In this document: positions 1 through 8,697 of the stretch, piece after piece
Numbering within the stretch: position 1 is the stretch's first letter
How the letters are laid out: each line of letters begins with the position of its first letter
NCBI RefSeq assembly: GCF_000426285.1
Contig: NZ_AUFB01000037.1
Location: 1-37,503 of the forward strand
DNA length: 37,503 bases
Reading direction: 5' to 3'
Source: Rhizobium leucaenae USDA 9039
GTDB lineage: Bacteria; Pseudomonadota; Alphaproteobacteria; Rhizobiales; Rhizobiaceae
Notes under the pieces: model-generated
The model's database searches: none
Told to the model about the DNA's origin: nothing
Seen by the model: the letters and a program-made list of their open reading frames with translations, nothing else
Position numbers and translations under genes: made by a program

Positions 1-272
1 AAGATGTCCTCGCCTACATGACCTTTCCCAAGCAGCACTGGACCAAGCTTCACAGCACGAACCCGATTGAGCGATTGAATGGAGAAATCAAGCGAAGGAC
101 CGAGGTCGTCGGCATCTTTCCAAACGACGATGCCATCGTCAGGCTCGTCGGCGCTTTGCTTCTGGAGCAAAATGATGAGTGGGCTGTTCAGCGCTCGCGG
201 TACATGACACTGGAAACCATCGCGACAATGAGCGATGATCCGCTCATCAACTTGCCTGCTGCGGCAAGCTGA
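1..272 (+). CDS. IS256-family (mutator-type) transposase, C-terminal part, cut by the window edge
   Basis: The reading frame is open from base 3 to the TGA at 270-272, so the gene enters from outside the window. The protein contains the IS256-family C-terminal signature (STNPIERLNGEIKRRTEVVGIFPND), which includes the last acidic residue of the DDE catalytic triad (the E of NGEIKRR). The protein sequence nearly equals the fragment at the other end of the window: two substitutions and one extra alanine in about 84 residues. The DNA of the two copies differs at many third positions, so they are related but separate elements. Whether the complete gene is intact cannot be seen. Confidence 0.9.
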   Translation, partial: DVLAYMTFPKQHWTKLHSTNPIERLNGEIKRRTEVVGIFPNDDAIVRLVGALLLEQNDEWAVQRSRYMTLETIATMSDDPLINLPAAAS

Positions 273-312
273 CCCGTTCCCGGCCCTGTCCGGAAAGCTC
301 GACGATCGACCG

Positions 313-338
313 AGCTACACCACTCCCTGGGACATCAT
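313..338 (+). repeat. Probable terminal inverted repeat of the left IS256-type element
   Basis: The stretch AGCTACACCAC-tc-CCTGGGACATcAT lies about 40 bases after the transposase stop. A close inverted counterpart lies at 37166-37192, the same distance after the stop of the other transposase fragment. Conservation of this short block, while the bases between it and the stop differ, is what is expected of an IS terminal repeat. The exact element end and any target duplication cannot be set without the other end. Confidence 0.6.
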
Positions 339-409
339 CTACCCGAGCTTCGGAGTAAGAGTTCGTTCGGCATGGCGCGCTAGGCTGTCACGCAAACCGG
401 AGTGGCGTG

Positions 410-991
410 ATGGTGGTCCTAGACAGCGGCCTTTTTTCAAGTTTCGACTGCGGCCAGCGGATGGGGGCGATATTTGTCGCCACCTACCTGGCACAGATCG
501 CGATCGTTGCGGGCCTCTCCGCATCCGTTCGCAGGCCGTCTCGGTATGGTCCGGTTGTGGAAATGATCGACCGTCCGGCATTTTTGATGCGGAGGCGAGT
601 TATCGTTTGGGCGATCTGGGCCTCAATTTTTGCCGTGGTTGCGGCAACCTGCGGCCTTCTGCGGACGACGACGGCAGTTCTTCTCGATTCGAGATCGATC
701 ATCGAAACAAGTTGCACCGGCCCTCTGCCCAGCGAGTATCGACTCGATCGCGCCAAACTGAAGATTACCTTCGGGCACGATCCGACCTGGCTCACCAAAC
801 GCTTGAGTCCGCCTATCTGGAGGCCACGCAAGTCGATAAGCCCAGAGCGACTTTCATCCGTCTTTTGGGACGCCCCGGGTCGAAAGAGCTTCTCGAGCTC
901 GCACCCGAGGCGATGGCCGATTATTCCCGCTATCGGTCATATTTCGGTTTCGCTAGCATTTGCGGGTGTGCCCTTGCACTGGAATCACTGA
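410..991 (+). CDS. Hypothetical membrane protein, possibly broken
   Basis: I do not recognise this protein. The ATG at 410 has GGAG seven bases upstream. The first 85 residues contain two hydrophobic stretches (about residues 17-40 and 62-84), compatible with two membrane helices and a short loop. The second half is polar and of odd composition. Another frame covering 700-990 gives a more protein-like sequence (ESAYLEATQVDKPRATFIRL), so a frameshift around 750-800 is possible. The region directly follows an IS end, which favours a remnant. Confidence that this is a real gene is low. Confidence 0.25.
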   Translation: MVVLDSGLFSSFDCGQRMGAIFVATYLAQIAIVAGLSASVRRPSRYGPVVEMIDRPAFLMRRRVIVWAIWASIFAVVAATCGLLRTTTAVLLDSRSIIETSCTGPLPSEYRLDRAKLKITFGHDPTWLTKRLSPPIWRPRKSISPERLSSVFWDAPGRKSFSSSHPRRWPIIPAIGHISVSLAFAGVPLHWNH

Positions 992-1222
992 CTTGAGTCA
1001 TAATAGTGGTCGGGCGACAGTTCATATCCCTTCAAGAGCTTTCAACCACCAAAAAGCAGATCGATAATCCGATCACATCGGCAGTTCCACTACCGCTCGA
1101 ATGCTGGGATCGAGCCGCGCTTAGATAAGCGAGCGCCGGCATCCACATATAAACTGCCCATCACCTCTGATTGCGGCGGGCGCATCCTTCTCGCCTGATC
1201 CCGCCACTATTCAGTCTGAGGC

Positions 1223-1954
1223 TTACGCTGGCGCGAAATCGCTCATCGCACCGGTAAAGCGCTTTTGCAACGGAGAGGCATAGGAGCCGCGCTTGCTGGT
1301 CGAGAGGCCAAGGGACACCAGTGCTTCCGCCTGTTTGACCGCCACGGCGACGCCGTCGATTACTGGCACCCCGTAGATCTCCTGCAGCTCGCGCGCAAGA
1401 TCGGTCATGCCGGCGCAGCCGAGCACGATCGCCTCCGCCCCGTCTTCTTCGAGCGCCCGTTCGATTTCCGCCCGCAACTTGCCGATCGCGCCGGAGGCGG
1501 CATCCTCGAGTTCCAGCACGGCGATATCGGACGCGCGCACTTTCGCCCGCCCACCCATGCCGTAACGCTGAACGAGATTGTCGATCAGGATGCGCGAACG
1601 CTCCAGCGTCGTCACGACCGTGAAGCGCTGGGCGAGAAAGGCGGCGGTCGCCACGGCGGATTCGCAAAGCCCCAGAATGGGGACATCCGAAAACGTCCGT
1701 GCGGCTTCGAGGCCGGTATCATCGAAACAGGCGATGATCGCCGCATCGTAACCCATTGTCCGGCGTTCCCTAAGTTCGCTGAGCAAGCCCGGAACGGCAA
1801 GCGCTCCGTCATAATATCCCTCGATGGAGGCAGGTCCCATCCGCGACGTGGCGGCGACGATTTCCGTGCCGGATGCGGCGACGGCGCGCGCGGCAATCCC
1901 GGCCTTTTCGGTCATCGATGCAGTGGTATTGGGATTGATGAGCAATAAACGCAT
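1223..1954 (-). CDS. Asp/Glu/hydantoin racemase family protein
   Basis: A 243-residue protein of the usual length for hydantoin/allantoin racemases. It begins with the family start MRLLLINPNTT and has the two cysteines of the two-base racemisation mechanism: Cys76 in IIACFDDTG and Cys180 in VLGCAGMTD. Family members racemise 5-substituted hydantoins or allantoin, and the fold is shared with Asp/Glu racemases and maleate isomerases. Its start lies five bases after the permease stop at 1960, so it is the last gene of the transporter operon on this strand. That suggests the imported compound or its metabolite is the substrate. The exact substrate is not readable. It is cytoplasmic, with no signal peptide. 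Confidence 0.85.
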   Translation of the reverse strand: MRLLLINPNTTASMTEKAGIAARAVAASGTEIVAATSRMGPASIEGYYDGALAVPGLLSELRERRTMGYDAAIIACFDDTGLEAARTFSDVPILGLCESAVATAAFLAQRFTVVTTLERSRILIDNLVQRYGMGGRAKVRASDIAVLELEDAASGAIGKLRAEIERALEEDGAEAIVLGCAGMTDLARELQEIYGVPVIDGVAVAVKQAEALVSLGLSTSKRGSYASPLQKRFTGAMSDFAPA

Positions 1955-1959
1955 GATGG

Positions 1960-2781
1960 TCAGTTCTTCTTGGCCTGCCGGCGGCCGAGCATCACCATGA
2001 TGCCGAGCGCCACGAGAATGATGGTGAAGGAAAAGAGCGTCGTCACCGTTCCCAATGCATAAAGCACGGGTGTGGTGACGTTGGTGGTCATACCGTAGAT
2101 TTCGAGAGGTAGCGTGTTGTAGGTGCCCGATGTCATCAAGGTGCGGGCAAACTCGTCATAGGACAGCGTGAAGCCGAACAGACCGACGCCGATCAGACTC
2201 GGTGCAATCATTGGCAGTACGACATGGCGGAAGGTCTGCCATGAAGTCGCCCCGAGATCGCGCGCGGCCTCCTCGTAAGCCGGCGAAAAGCGGTTAAAAA
2301 CGGCAAACATGATCAGCACGCCGAAGGGCAGCGTCCACGTCAAATGCGCGCCGAAAGCCGAGGAATACCATGCCGGAGCAAGACCGCCCTGCTGGAAGAC
2401 GACGCCGATGCCGAGAGAGATGATGATGGACGGAACCACCAAACTGGCGACCGTCGCGTAAAACAGCAGCGATGCTCCGCGGAAACGGCGGCGGAAGGCA
2501 AGGCCGGCCAGCAAGGACACGACGACCGTGACGACCATCACCATCAGCCCGAGCACGAACGATCGGCGGAACGAGGCGCCAAAATCGCCGACCGCCTGCT
2601 TCTCGAAGAGGTTTGCGAACCAATGCAGCGAGACGCCGTTTAGCGGAAAGGTCAGACCGCCATCCGGTCCTTGGAAAGAAAGGATGATGACCGCCGAAAG
2701 TGGGCCGTAGAGAAACAGCACGAACACGATGAAAAAGATGGCAAGGATGTAGAATTCCAGGCTGCGTTTTTCGCGGTTCAT
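1960..2781 (-). CDS. ABC transporter permease, PotC-like
   Basis: A 273-residue inner-membrane protein with about six hydrophobic segments: the first at residues 10-34, others near 74-95, 104-127, 147-165, 193-215 and 240-265. The cytoplasmic EAA loop that docks with the ATPase is at about residues 170-197 (YEEAARDLGATSWQTFRHVV). This is the PotC/type I importer architecture used for polyamines and related polyamino or amino-acid-like solutes. The ATG lies one base after the stop of the upstream permease gene (TGA-G-ATG), so the two are translationally linked. The binding protein and the ATPase lie upstream in the same operon. Confidence 0.9.
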   Translation of the reverse strand: MNREKRSLEFYILAIFFIVFVLFLYGPLSAVIILSFQGPDGGLTFPLNGVSLHWFANLFEKQAVGDFGASFRRSFVLGLMVMVVTVVVSLLAGLAFRRRFRGASLLFYATVASLVVPSIIISLGIGVVFQQGGLAPAWYSSAFGAHLTWTLPFGVLIMFAVFNRFSPAYEEAARDLGATSWQTFRHVVLPMIAPSLIGVGLFGFTLSYDEFARTLMTSGTYNTLPLEIYGMTTNVTTPVLYALGTVTTLFSFTIILVALGIMVMLGRRQAKKN

Positions 2782-2782
2782 C

Positions 2783-3700
2783 TCAAAGCTCCTTGCGGAT
2801 ATCGACGACCCGCAGGATGGCGGAAACCATCAGCAGGACGAGGATCAGCAGCACCACCGCGTTGGCAGCCGCAGCCGGATATTGCAGCAGCGACATCTGG
2901 TTTTTCATCATCAGCGCGATGGAGGCGCTCTGGCCGCCGGACATGACCTGCACCGTAGAAAAATCCGCCATGACCAGCGTGACGACGAAGATCGTTCCGA
3001 TCGCCATGCCAGGCTTGGCAAGCGGGATCACGACGTTCCAAAGGACTTGCCAACCGCTGGCTCCGGCGTCGCGGGCGGCTTCGAACAGGGAGCGATCGAT
3101 GCGCATCAGCGTGTTGAAGATCGGCGTCACCATGAACAGCGTATAGAGATGCACCATGGCAAGCACGACGGCAAAATCGGAATAGAGCAACCATTCGATC
3201 GGCTTCGGAATAAGACCCATCTGGATCAGGGTCGAATTGACGAGACCGTTGCGACCAAGTACCGGGATCCAGGAGATCATGCGGATGATGTTCGACGTCA
3301 TGAACGGTACGGTGCAGATGAGGAAGAGGATCATCTGCGTCGACGTGCGGCGGATGTGGAAGGCGAGGAAATAGGCGACCCCGAAGCCGATCACCAGCGT
3401 CAGGGCCCAGACAATGGCGGTAAACTTCAGTGTGTTGAGATAGGTCTTCCAGGTGACCCACGAACCCAGTGTGTCGGTGTAATTCGTGGTCAGGAAGGCA
3501 GGATAGAGACCGGCGAAATCATAGTCCCAAAAACTAACGACACCGATCATTGCAATCGGCAGCAGGAAGAAGAAACTCAGGATCAGAAACAGCGGCGCCG
3601 CCTGGAGATAGGAGACGAGCCCAAGCGGCACGCTAAAACCACGTCCGCCACCCGCTTTTCGCGCTGCCTGATCCGTCTCTGAGGAAGCGATCGTCGCCAT
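2783..3700 (-). CDS. ABC transporter permease, PotB-like
   Basis: A 305-residue inner-membrane permease. A short polar N-terminus (about 30 residues) precedes a first hydrophobic segment (AAPLFLILSFFFLLPIAMIG), and further membrane segments follow. The EAA loop is LFEAARDAGASGWQVLWNVV. It would form the heterodimeric pore with the PotC-like partner encoded immediately downstream. The gap to the upstream binding-protein gene (72 bases) holds a GC-rich stem-loop at 3726-3749, which probably lowers permease expression relative to the binding protein. Confidence 0.9.
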   Translation of the reverse strand: MATIASSETDQAARKAGGGRGFSVPLGLVSYLQAAPLFLILSFFFLLPIAMIGVVSFWDYDFAGLYPAFLTTNYTDTLGSWVTWKTYLNTLKFTAIVWALTLVIGFGVAYFLAFHIRRTSTQMILFLICTVPFMTSNIIRMISWIPVLGRNGLVNSTLIQMGLIPKPIEWLLYSDFAVVLAMVHLYTLFMVTPIFNTLMRIDRSLFEAARDAGASGWQVLWNVVIPLAKPGMAIGTIFVVTLVMADFSTVQVMSGGQSASIALMMKNQMSLLQYPAAAANAVVLLILVLLMVSAILRVVDIRKEL

Positions 3701-3725
3701 GTTCCGGTCTCTCCGTTTGCGGCTT

Positions 3726-3749
3726 CCTCCCCCCGCTTTCGGGGAGAGG
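3726..3749 (-). terminator. Intercistronic stem-loop between binding-protein and permease genes
   Basis: Arms CCTCCCCCC (3726-3734) and GGGGAGAGG (3741-3749) pair with a single mismatch around a six-base loop. No U-run follows in the minus-strand direction, so it looks like a stabilising or partial-attenuation hairpin at the 3' end of the binding-protein message, not a full terminator. Such hairpins are common between periplasmic binding-protein and permease genes. Confidence 0.5.
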
Positions 3750-3772
3750 ATTTGATTTGAGGGCGATGCTCC

Positions 3773-5071
3773 TTAGGCGGCGATGAACTCGTTCCAGCGG
3801 CGAACCATGTAGCGGTCTTCGTCCATCACCGAGTTCCAGCAGGCGACCGCGCCCATGCGGGCTTCGAACGAGCCGCCATCGCGAACGGCGCCGGCCTTCT
3901 CCATGACCTTGCCTTCCGGAGACAGGATATCGCCCTGCGCCGGCTTCCCCTCGATCCAGTAGCCCCATTCGTCGGCCGACATGAATTGCTTGGCCGTTTC
4001 CATGCAGGCGGAATAGTAGCCCTGGCGGTTGAGATAGCCGCCGACCCAGCCGGACGTGTACCAGTTGATATATTCATAGGCGGCGTCGAGCTGAGCACCC
4101 TTGAGATGCGAGGCGAGGCCGAGACCACCGCCCCAAGCGCGATACCCTTCCTTGAGCGGCTGGAAAGTGCAGGCGATGCCCTTCGAGCGGACGGCGGCAA
4201 CGGCCGGCGACCACATCGACTGGATGACGACTTCACCCGACGCCATCAGATTGACGCTTTCGTCGAAGGACTTCCAGAAGGCGCGGAACTGGCCGTCACC
4301 CTTGGTCTTGATCAGGAAGTCGATCGTCTTGTCGATCTCTGCCTTCGTCATGTTGCCCTTGTCGGCATATTTGATCTTGCCGGCAGCTTCCATGATCATC
4401 GCCGCATCCATGATGCCGATCGACGGAATGTTGAGGATCGCGGTCTTGCCCTTGAAGGCGGGATCGAGAATGTCGGCCCAACTCGTGATCGGACGGCCGG
4501 TCAAGTCCGGACGGATACCCAACGTGTCGGCGTTGTAGATCGTCGGAACCATCGTCAACCACTGGGTCGGCTCCTTGGCGAATTTCTTGGAACCCTGCGC
4601 TTCGACGAAGCCGACCGTGTGCGGCGCCGTGCCCTGGGCGATGACGCTGTCCGGCTTCAGCTTGCCGTTGATGAAGAGCGGCACGATCTTGTCGTAATAT
4701 TTGAGCTTCTTGACGTCCATCGGCTGCATGACGCCGGTCGGGAAGACCTTCTTGGCGATCCAGTATTCGATGTCGGCAATGTCATAGCTGTCCGGCTGGG
4801 TAACGGCGCGCTGGGCGGCGGCATCGGAATCGGTCGCCGTCATCTCCAGCGTAATGCCGAGATCGGCCTTGCACTTCTCGGCGATCGCATTGATGTTCGA
4901 AACGCCGGTGCCGAACTGGCGAAGCGTGATGTTGGATTGCGCCCAGATCGTCGGAAAGCCGGTGATGAGGCCGGAGCCTGCGATCGCGCCGGCGGCGGCA
5001 GCGCCGGTCTTCAATAGCGAGCGGCGGGAGATTCCCTTTACCGCCTTGGTCGTCTTCGTTTCAGTCGTCAT
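3773..5071 (-). CDS. ABC transporter substrate-binding protein, PotD-like, Tat-exported
   Basis: A 432-residue protein with a clear twin-arginine signal (SRRSLLK near residue 15, then an Ala/Gly-rich hydrophobic stretch ending near PTIWAQS). The mature part looks like the extracellular solute-binding family 1/8 group, and includes a GSKKFAKEPTQWLTMVPTIY segment and WGGGLGLASHLKGAQLDAAYEYINWY near the C-terminus, typical of PotD-type proteins. It would capture the substrate in the periplasm for the permease pair encoded downstream. Tat export suggests folding before export. At 432 residues it is longer than classical PotD (about 350). The ATG follows an AAGGGGA-type site (minus strand). Confidence 0.88.
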   Translation of the reverse strand: MTTETKTTKAVKGISRRSLLKTGAAAAGAIAGSGLITGFPTIWAQSNITLRQFGTGVSNINAIAEKCKADLGITLEMTATDSDAAAQRAVTQPDSYDIADIEYWIAKKVFPTGVMQPMDVKKLKYYDKIVPLFINGKLKPDSVIAQGTAPHTVGFVEAQGSKKFAKEPTQWLTMVPTIYNADTLGIRPDLTGRPITSWADILDPAFKGKTAILNIPSIGIMDAAMIMEAAGKIKYADKGNMTKAEIDKTIDFLIKTKGDGQFRAFWKSFDESVNLMASGEVVIQSMWSPAVAAVRSKGIACTFQPLKEGYRAWGGGLGLASHLKGAQLDAAYEYINWYTSGWVGGYLNRQGYYSACMETAKQFMSADEWGYWIEGKPAQGDILSPEGKVMEKAGAVRDGGSFEARMGAVACWNSVMDEDRYMVRRWNEFIAA

Positions 5072-5100
5072 GTCAGTTCCCCTTTTGTGATGCTTGAAAT

Positions 5101-6189
5101 TTATGCGGAAGCCGGGCCAAGGAGGATTGCGTCCTCCAGGGCCCAGCTCAGAGACACCGCATCGCCGACCGATACAGGTTTGGCGAAGTAGTCGCCGTCG
5201 CTTGCGATGACCGTGAAGTCGTCGCTGCCCGCGCCGATGACGGTGATCTTCACCGACGCGCCGCGATATTCGATGTTGGAAACGATGCCATTGAAGCCGA
5301 GGGCTTTTTCGGAGGCCTCCTGCAGGCGGACGCGGTCGGTGCGGATGCCGATATCGATAGTCTCGCCTACGTCCCTGCCGGTTCCACGGACGGAAAATGT
5401 CTGCCCCTCGGGCACCGTCATCGTCAGAACGCCGTCCTCACTGGACGTAACCCGCCCGGAGAGCACGTTGTGGTCTCCCATGAAGCGTGCGACGAAGGCA
5501 GTCGCTGGACGTTCGAAGACTTGACGCGGCGCGGCCGCCTGCTCGATCCTGCCATCGTTCATGATGACGATGATATCGGCGAGCGCCATGGCCTCCTCCT
5601 GGCTATGCGTCACATGCACGAAGGTGATCCCGAGCGTCTTCTGCAGCTTCTTCAACTCGGCGCGCATGCGGATCTTCAGGAACGGATCGAGCGCCGACAG
5701 CGGCTCGTCGAGCAACAGGGCCTCGGGGCCTGTAATTAGCGCGCGGGCGAGCGCCACACGTTGCTGCTGCCCGCCGGAAAGCTGCGCCGGACGCCGCGTG
5801 GCATAGGCCTCCATCTGCATCAGCTTCAACATCTCAAGCGCCTTGGCCCGGCGCTCGTCCTTGTCCACGCCCTTCATCTTCAGGCTGAAAGCGACGTTGT
5901 CGATGAGGTCGAGATGGGGAAAGAGCGCGTAGGATTGGAACATCATCGCCGTGCCGCGCTTGGCAGGCGGGAAATCGGTGACGACGATGTTACCGAGGCG
6001 GATATCGCCCGACGAGATGCTTTCATGACCAGCGATCATGCGAAGGGTCGACGTCTTGCCGCAGCCGGACGGCCCGAGAAAGCAGCAATAGGAGCCGGCC
6101 GGAACCTTCAGGCTGATCGCATGCACTGCGGTCGTCGTGCCATAGACCTTCGAAACGGATGCTATATCGATCTCTGCCGCTTTCGACAT
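5101..6189 (-). CDS. ABC transporter ATP-binding protein, PotA-like
   Basis: I chose the ATG at 6189 (MSKAAEID) because AGAGGAAG lies just upstream; a start at 6222 would add 11 residues without a better site. The 362-residue protein has Walker A GPSGCGKTS, Q-loop MMFQSYALFPHL, signature LSGGQQQR, Walker B ALLLDEPLSALD and the switch His in VTHSQEEA. A C-terminal TOBE-type domain covers the last 120 residues. It powers the PotBC-like permease pair. It is the first gene of the minus-strand operon (ATPase, binding protein, two permeases, racemase), which is divergent from the GntR regulator gene. Confidence 0.92.
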   Translation of the reverse strand: MSKAAEIDIASVSKVYGTTTAVHAISLKVPAGSYCCFLGPSGCGKTSTLRMIAGHESISSGDIRLGNIVVTDFPPAKRGTAMMFQSYALFPHLDLIDNVAFSLKMKGVDKDERRAKALEMLKLMQMEAYATRRPAQLSGGQQQRVALARALITGPEALLLDEPLSALDPFLKIRMRAELKKLQKTLGITFVHVTHSQEEAMALADIIVIMNDGRIEQAAAPRQVFERPATAFVARFMGDHNVLSGRVTSSEDGVLTMTVPEGQTFSVRGTGRDVGETIDIGIRTDRVRLQEASEKALGFNGIVSNIEYRGASVKITVIGAGSDDFTVIASDGDYFAKPVSVGDAVSLSWALEDAILLGPASA

Positions 6190-6456
6190 CGTGTCTTCCT
6201 CTGTTTGAGAAAGACAATGCATCTGCCGTGCCAGTTCCGGTGCAGTGCACCAACTCTTTGTGAATCATGGATTTTTACGGCAAACTCAGCAAATTGCCTC
6301 GGGAGAGGCAAAAAGTCGTCTGCACATGAAATAGGCTTTTTGTCTGCAATATCTCGCGAGATCGTATACAATTTAGCCCACATTTTGCGGCAGATTGCGT
6401 TTAACTTTTGCAACGAATACGGCTACCATCACGCCAATTATCAGGTATTCGATTTC
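6190..6456. promoter_or_regulatory. Divergent promoter region between transporter operon and GntR gene
   Basis: These 267 bases separate the minus-strand operon from the plus-strand regulator. The region is AT-richer than its neighbours (for example gcatctgccg to tttttacggc, and agatcgtatacaatttagcc at 6360-6379). It must carry both promoters, and the GntR protein most likely binds here. TTGTATACGATCTCGCGAGA-like palindromic bits are visible (TCTCGCGAGA at 6352-6361), but I cannot assign an operator with confidence. Confidence 0.5.
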
Positions 6457-7200
6457 ATGAACTCTACAGTCGACGCGCTTCAGACAACCTCTGGTCCCAC
6501 TGAAACCGGCGCTCAGCAGATCCGCGATGCCATTCGCGAAGCGATCGTCGAACGCAGGCTTTCGCCGGGCACGAAGCTTTCGGAAAGCGATGTCGGCAAT
6601 CTGTTCAATGTCAGCCGGACGCTGGCGCGCGCCGCATTGCAGGCCCTCTCCTATGAAGGACTTGTCAATGTCGAGAAGAACCGCGGTGCTTTCGTAGCGT
6701 ATCCTTCGCCAGATGAAGCCCGGCAGATCTTCGCTGCCCGTCGTCTGGTGGAACCCGGGATTCTCAGCGAAGCGGCAAAAAGGATCACGCCCTCAGAGGC
6801 TCAGCACCTAAAGCAGCTTCTGCTTGAGGAAGGCCGGTTAATGAACGAGCGCGGTCAATCCGCACGCCGCGCCGAGATCAAGGCGTCGGGCGATTTCCAT
6901 CTCATGCTTGCCTCGATCTCCGGCAATTTGATCATGCAGCGCTTCATGGAGGAGCTTATAGCCCGCTCGTCGCTCGTGATCGCGCTATACGGCCAGTCAA
7001 GTGTGTCGAGCTGCGGCCATGCGGAACATGGCGACATCATCTCGGCCATCGAGCGCAACGATATCGAGACAGCGCGCCATCTTATGCTGCACCATATTTC
7101 GCACATCGAGGCGGATCTCGATCTGCGGGAGCGCAAGGGCTTCGGCCTGAAGGAAGCCTTCGAGCCTTCGAGCCCTAGAACGGACGGCACTGCGCCTTAA
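6457..7200 (+). CDS. GntR-family transcriptional regulator, FCD (FadR/VanR) type
   Basis: A 247-residue regulator. The open frame extends far upstream, but the upstream part is antisense to the ATPase gene, and the ATG at 6457 gives the normal FCD-family length. Residues 20-80 form the winged helix-turn-helix (QQIRDAIREAIVERRLSPGTKLSESDVGNLFNVSRTLAR...). Residues 90-225 are the all-helical FCD effector domain, with the metal/ligand residues D and H in GDFHLMLA and the H-x3-H segment CGHAEHGDII plus LMLHHISHIE. It is divergent from the PotABCD-racemase operon and is the likely substrate-responsive repressor of it. Its C-terminus overlaps no other gene. Confidence 0.9.
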   Translation: MNSTVDALQTTSGPTETGAQQIRDAIREAIVERRLSPGTKLSESDVGNLFNVSRTLARAALQALSYEGLVNVEKNRGAFVAYPSPDEARQIFAARRLVEPGILSEAAKRITPSEAQHLKQLLLEEGRLMNERGQSARRAEIKASGDFHLMLASISGNLIMQRFMEELIARSSLVIALYGQSSVSSCGHAEHGDIISAIERNDIETARHLMLHHISHIEADLDLRERKGFGLKEAFEPSSPRTDGTAP

Positions 7201-7203
7201 CCA

Positions 7204-7610
7204 CATGGCGGTGGTGATCGTCGGACACGATCCGGCAACCCATACCTAAAGTGTCTGCCAAGAGCCGGATGGCAAAGGAATGTGGGTTCCAGTCAATCCA
7301 GCACACCTTGTCGGAGCAGACCACGCAGGACGAACTCGCTGCTCTCGTTCAAGCGTTAAACAGCGATGAGGAAATTCACGGAGTTCTCGTGCAGCTGCCC
7401 TTGCCCGTCATCTGCGCGCTGAACATATCATCCAGTAAGAACACCTTGATTGACTGCACGTTGTCAATGCTGGCAAGCTCGCCGCGGGGGACGTTCCGAC
7501 TGGCCTTGTCTCCTACACTTCGGCAGGATCGATGATCCTTGTGCGCGAAGTTCACGGTAACGACCTTTCGGGGTTCAATGAGCTGGCTCGGTTTGTCTGA
7601 ACAGTTCCGG
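7204..7610 (+). pseudogene. folD: Remnant of folD (methylenetetrahydrofolate dehydrogenase/cyclohydrolase)
   Basis: Several frames together spell parts of FolD: MAVVIVGHDPATHT then a stop at 7246-7248, then SAKSRMAKECGFQSIQHTL and VQALNSDEEIHGVLVQLPLP. After a disrupted stretch come NAGKLAAGDVPTGLVSYTS and VREVHGNDLSGFNELARFV. In intact FolD these blocks are contiguous, and the NADP-binding remainder follows. Here there are stops and frameshifts, and the second half is lost. FolD interconverts methylene-, methenyl- and formyl-tetrahydrofolate; this copy is not functional. It marks the start of a 4-kb debris zone. Confidence 0.75.
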
Positions 7611-7858
7611 CGTGTTGCTAGGTGGATTTCCACCTCGATTACGCTGCCACCATCATGGGCGTCAGGCGCGCAACGGCTCTCCTGGAGATTCATGAGTCCG
7701 GCGCTAGTGCCCTCTTCTTCAACGTTTCCGCACGCTGCCGTCTGCGATGCGATGGAACGGTTTTCGGCCCAAGGAACACGTGGTTTAGAGATTGTCGGCT
7801 GCTTGACGGCCCCTGGTCACTGCAGTCCCATCCTTAAGCGGCAGAGGCTCGATTGACA
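7611..7858. other. Unassigned stretch after the folD remnant
   Basis: Bases 7611-7840 have an open plus-strand frame reading DFHLDYAATIMGVRRATALL, which looks protein-like, but I cannot name a family. No ribosome binding site or start supports a gene. I treat it as probable gene debris joined to the folD remnant. Confidence 0.3.
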
Positions 7859-8488
7859 CTATGCGCGTTCTTGCAACGCCAACCGCACGCCGAGGGCGCA
7901 GTATATACCTCCGACAAATTTCCCTTGCCACCTCAGGACAGAGGGGTGGCGTCGTAGGAATTGTCCGAGGTGACCGGCTGTGATGGCAAACACGAAGGTG
8001 CTTATGAACCCGATCGTCGCGAATAACACGCCAAGGATGGTAAGCTGAAAAAAGACGGCCCCATTCTGGGGGTGCACAAATTGGGGGAGGAATGCCAGAA
8101 AAAACAACGCCGTTTTCGGGTTCAAGATTTCAGTAACAATAGCTTGCCGGAACGCCAGCTTGGCAGTGATAGGGCTCCTATTATGTCCAATCGATGCCGG
8201 CGCTTTCGCCAATATCGCTTTAATACCCATATAAACCAGGTAGGCCGCGCCGGCGTATTTGAGTAGGCCAAATAGCCAGGCCGATGTGGCGATAACCGCC
8301 GATATGCCGACCACTGCGAAGAAGGTATGAACGATATCGCCGGCCGTGATCCCAGCTCCGGTCGCGACACCAACCTTCGCCCCTGATGTCATTGCTCTCG
8401 CAACGGTCAACAGTGTGGCCGGCCCGGGTATGAAAACGAACCCAAGAACGATTGCGCAGTAAGTCAATAAGGTCGTGTGATCTATCAT
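7859..8488 (-). CDS. LysE/RhtB-family amino-acid exporter
   Basis: A 209-residue membrane protein of the standard length for the family, with the N-terminal signature of LysE/RhtB proteins (LGFVFIPGPATLLTVARAMTSGAKVGVATGAGITAGD) at about residues 15-51. Five to six hydrophobic segments follow, including ALFFLAFLPQFVHPQNG near residue 130, which is also typical. Family members export basic or neutral amino acids, homoserine lactones or related small solutes. It appears intact and stands alone among broken genes, so its substrate cannot be inferred from its neighbours. Confidence 0.88.
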   Translation of the reverse strand: MIDHTTLLTYCAIVLGFVFIPGPATLLTVARAMTSGAKVGVATGAGITAGDIVHTFFAVVGISAVIATSAWLFGLLKYAGAAYLVYMGIKAILAKAPASIGHNRSPITAKLAFRQAIVTEILNPKTALFFLAFLPQFVHPQNGAVFFQLTILGVLFATIGFISTFVFAITAGHLGQFLRRHPSVLRWQGKFVGGIYCALGVRLALQERA

Positions 8489-8697
8489 AAGCTGTCTCCG
8501 GCTTCCGAAGCAATAAAAAGGGAAACTTTCGTCAAATGACCCGGTTCGCTAGAAATAAGTCCTGCGAATGAGCTCCTCAGAACCTCACCGGGTGGAGCGG
8601 GATTGTCAATCCACCGAGATTGTTGCCCTTCTCGCGAGATAACAGCGGAAAGTTCTTCGACTATTTCCAGCAATTTCCAATCGTTCCGACGCCGCGT

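Noticed and set aside
235..996. Frame of 253 residues after the left IS end
   Set aside because: It overlaps the transposase end and the IS repeat, and its first half has a low-complexity, arginine-rich composition. Only the end may belong to a broken gene.
5761..6456. Long in-frame extension upstream of the GntR regulator
   Set aside because: It is antisense to the intact ATPase gene, and the protein would have 232 extra residues unlike the FCD family; ATG 6457 gives the normal length.
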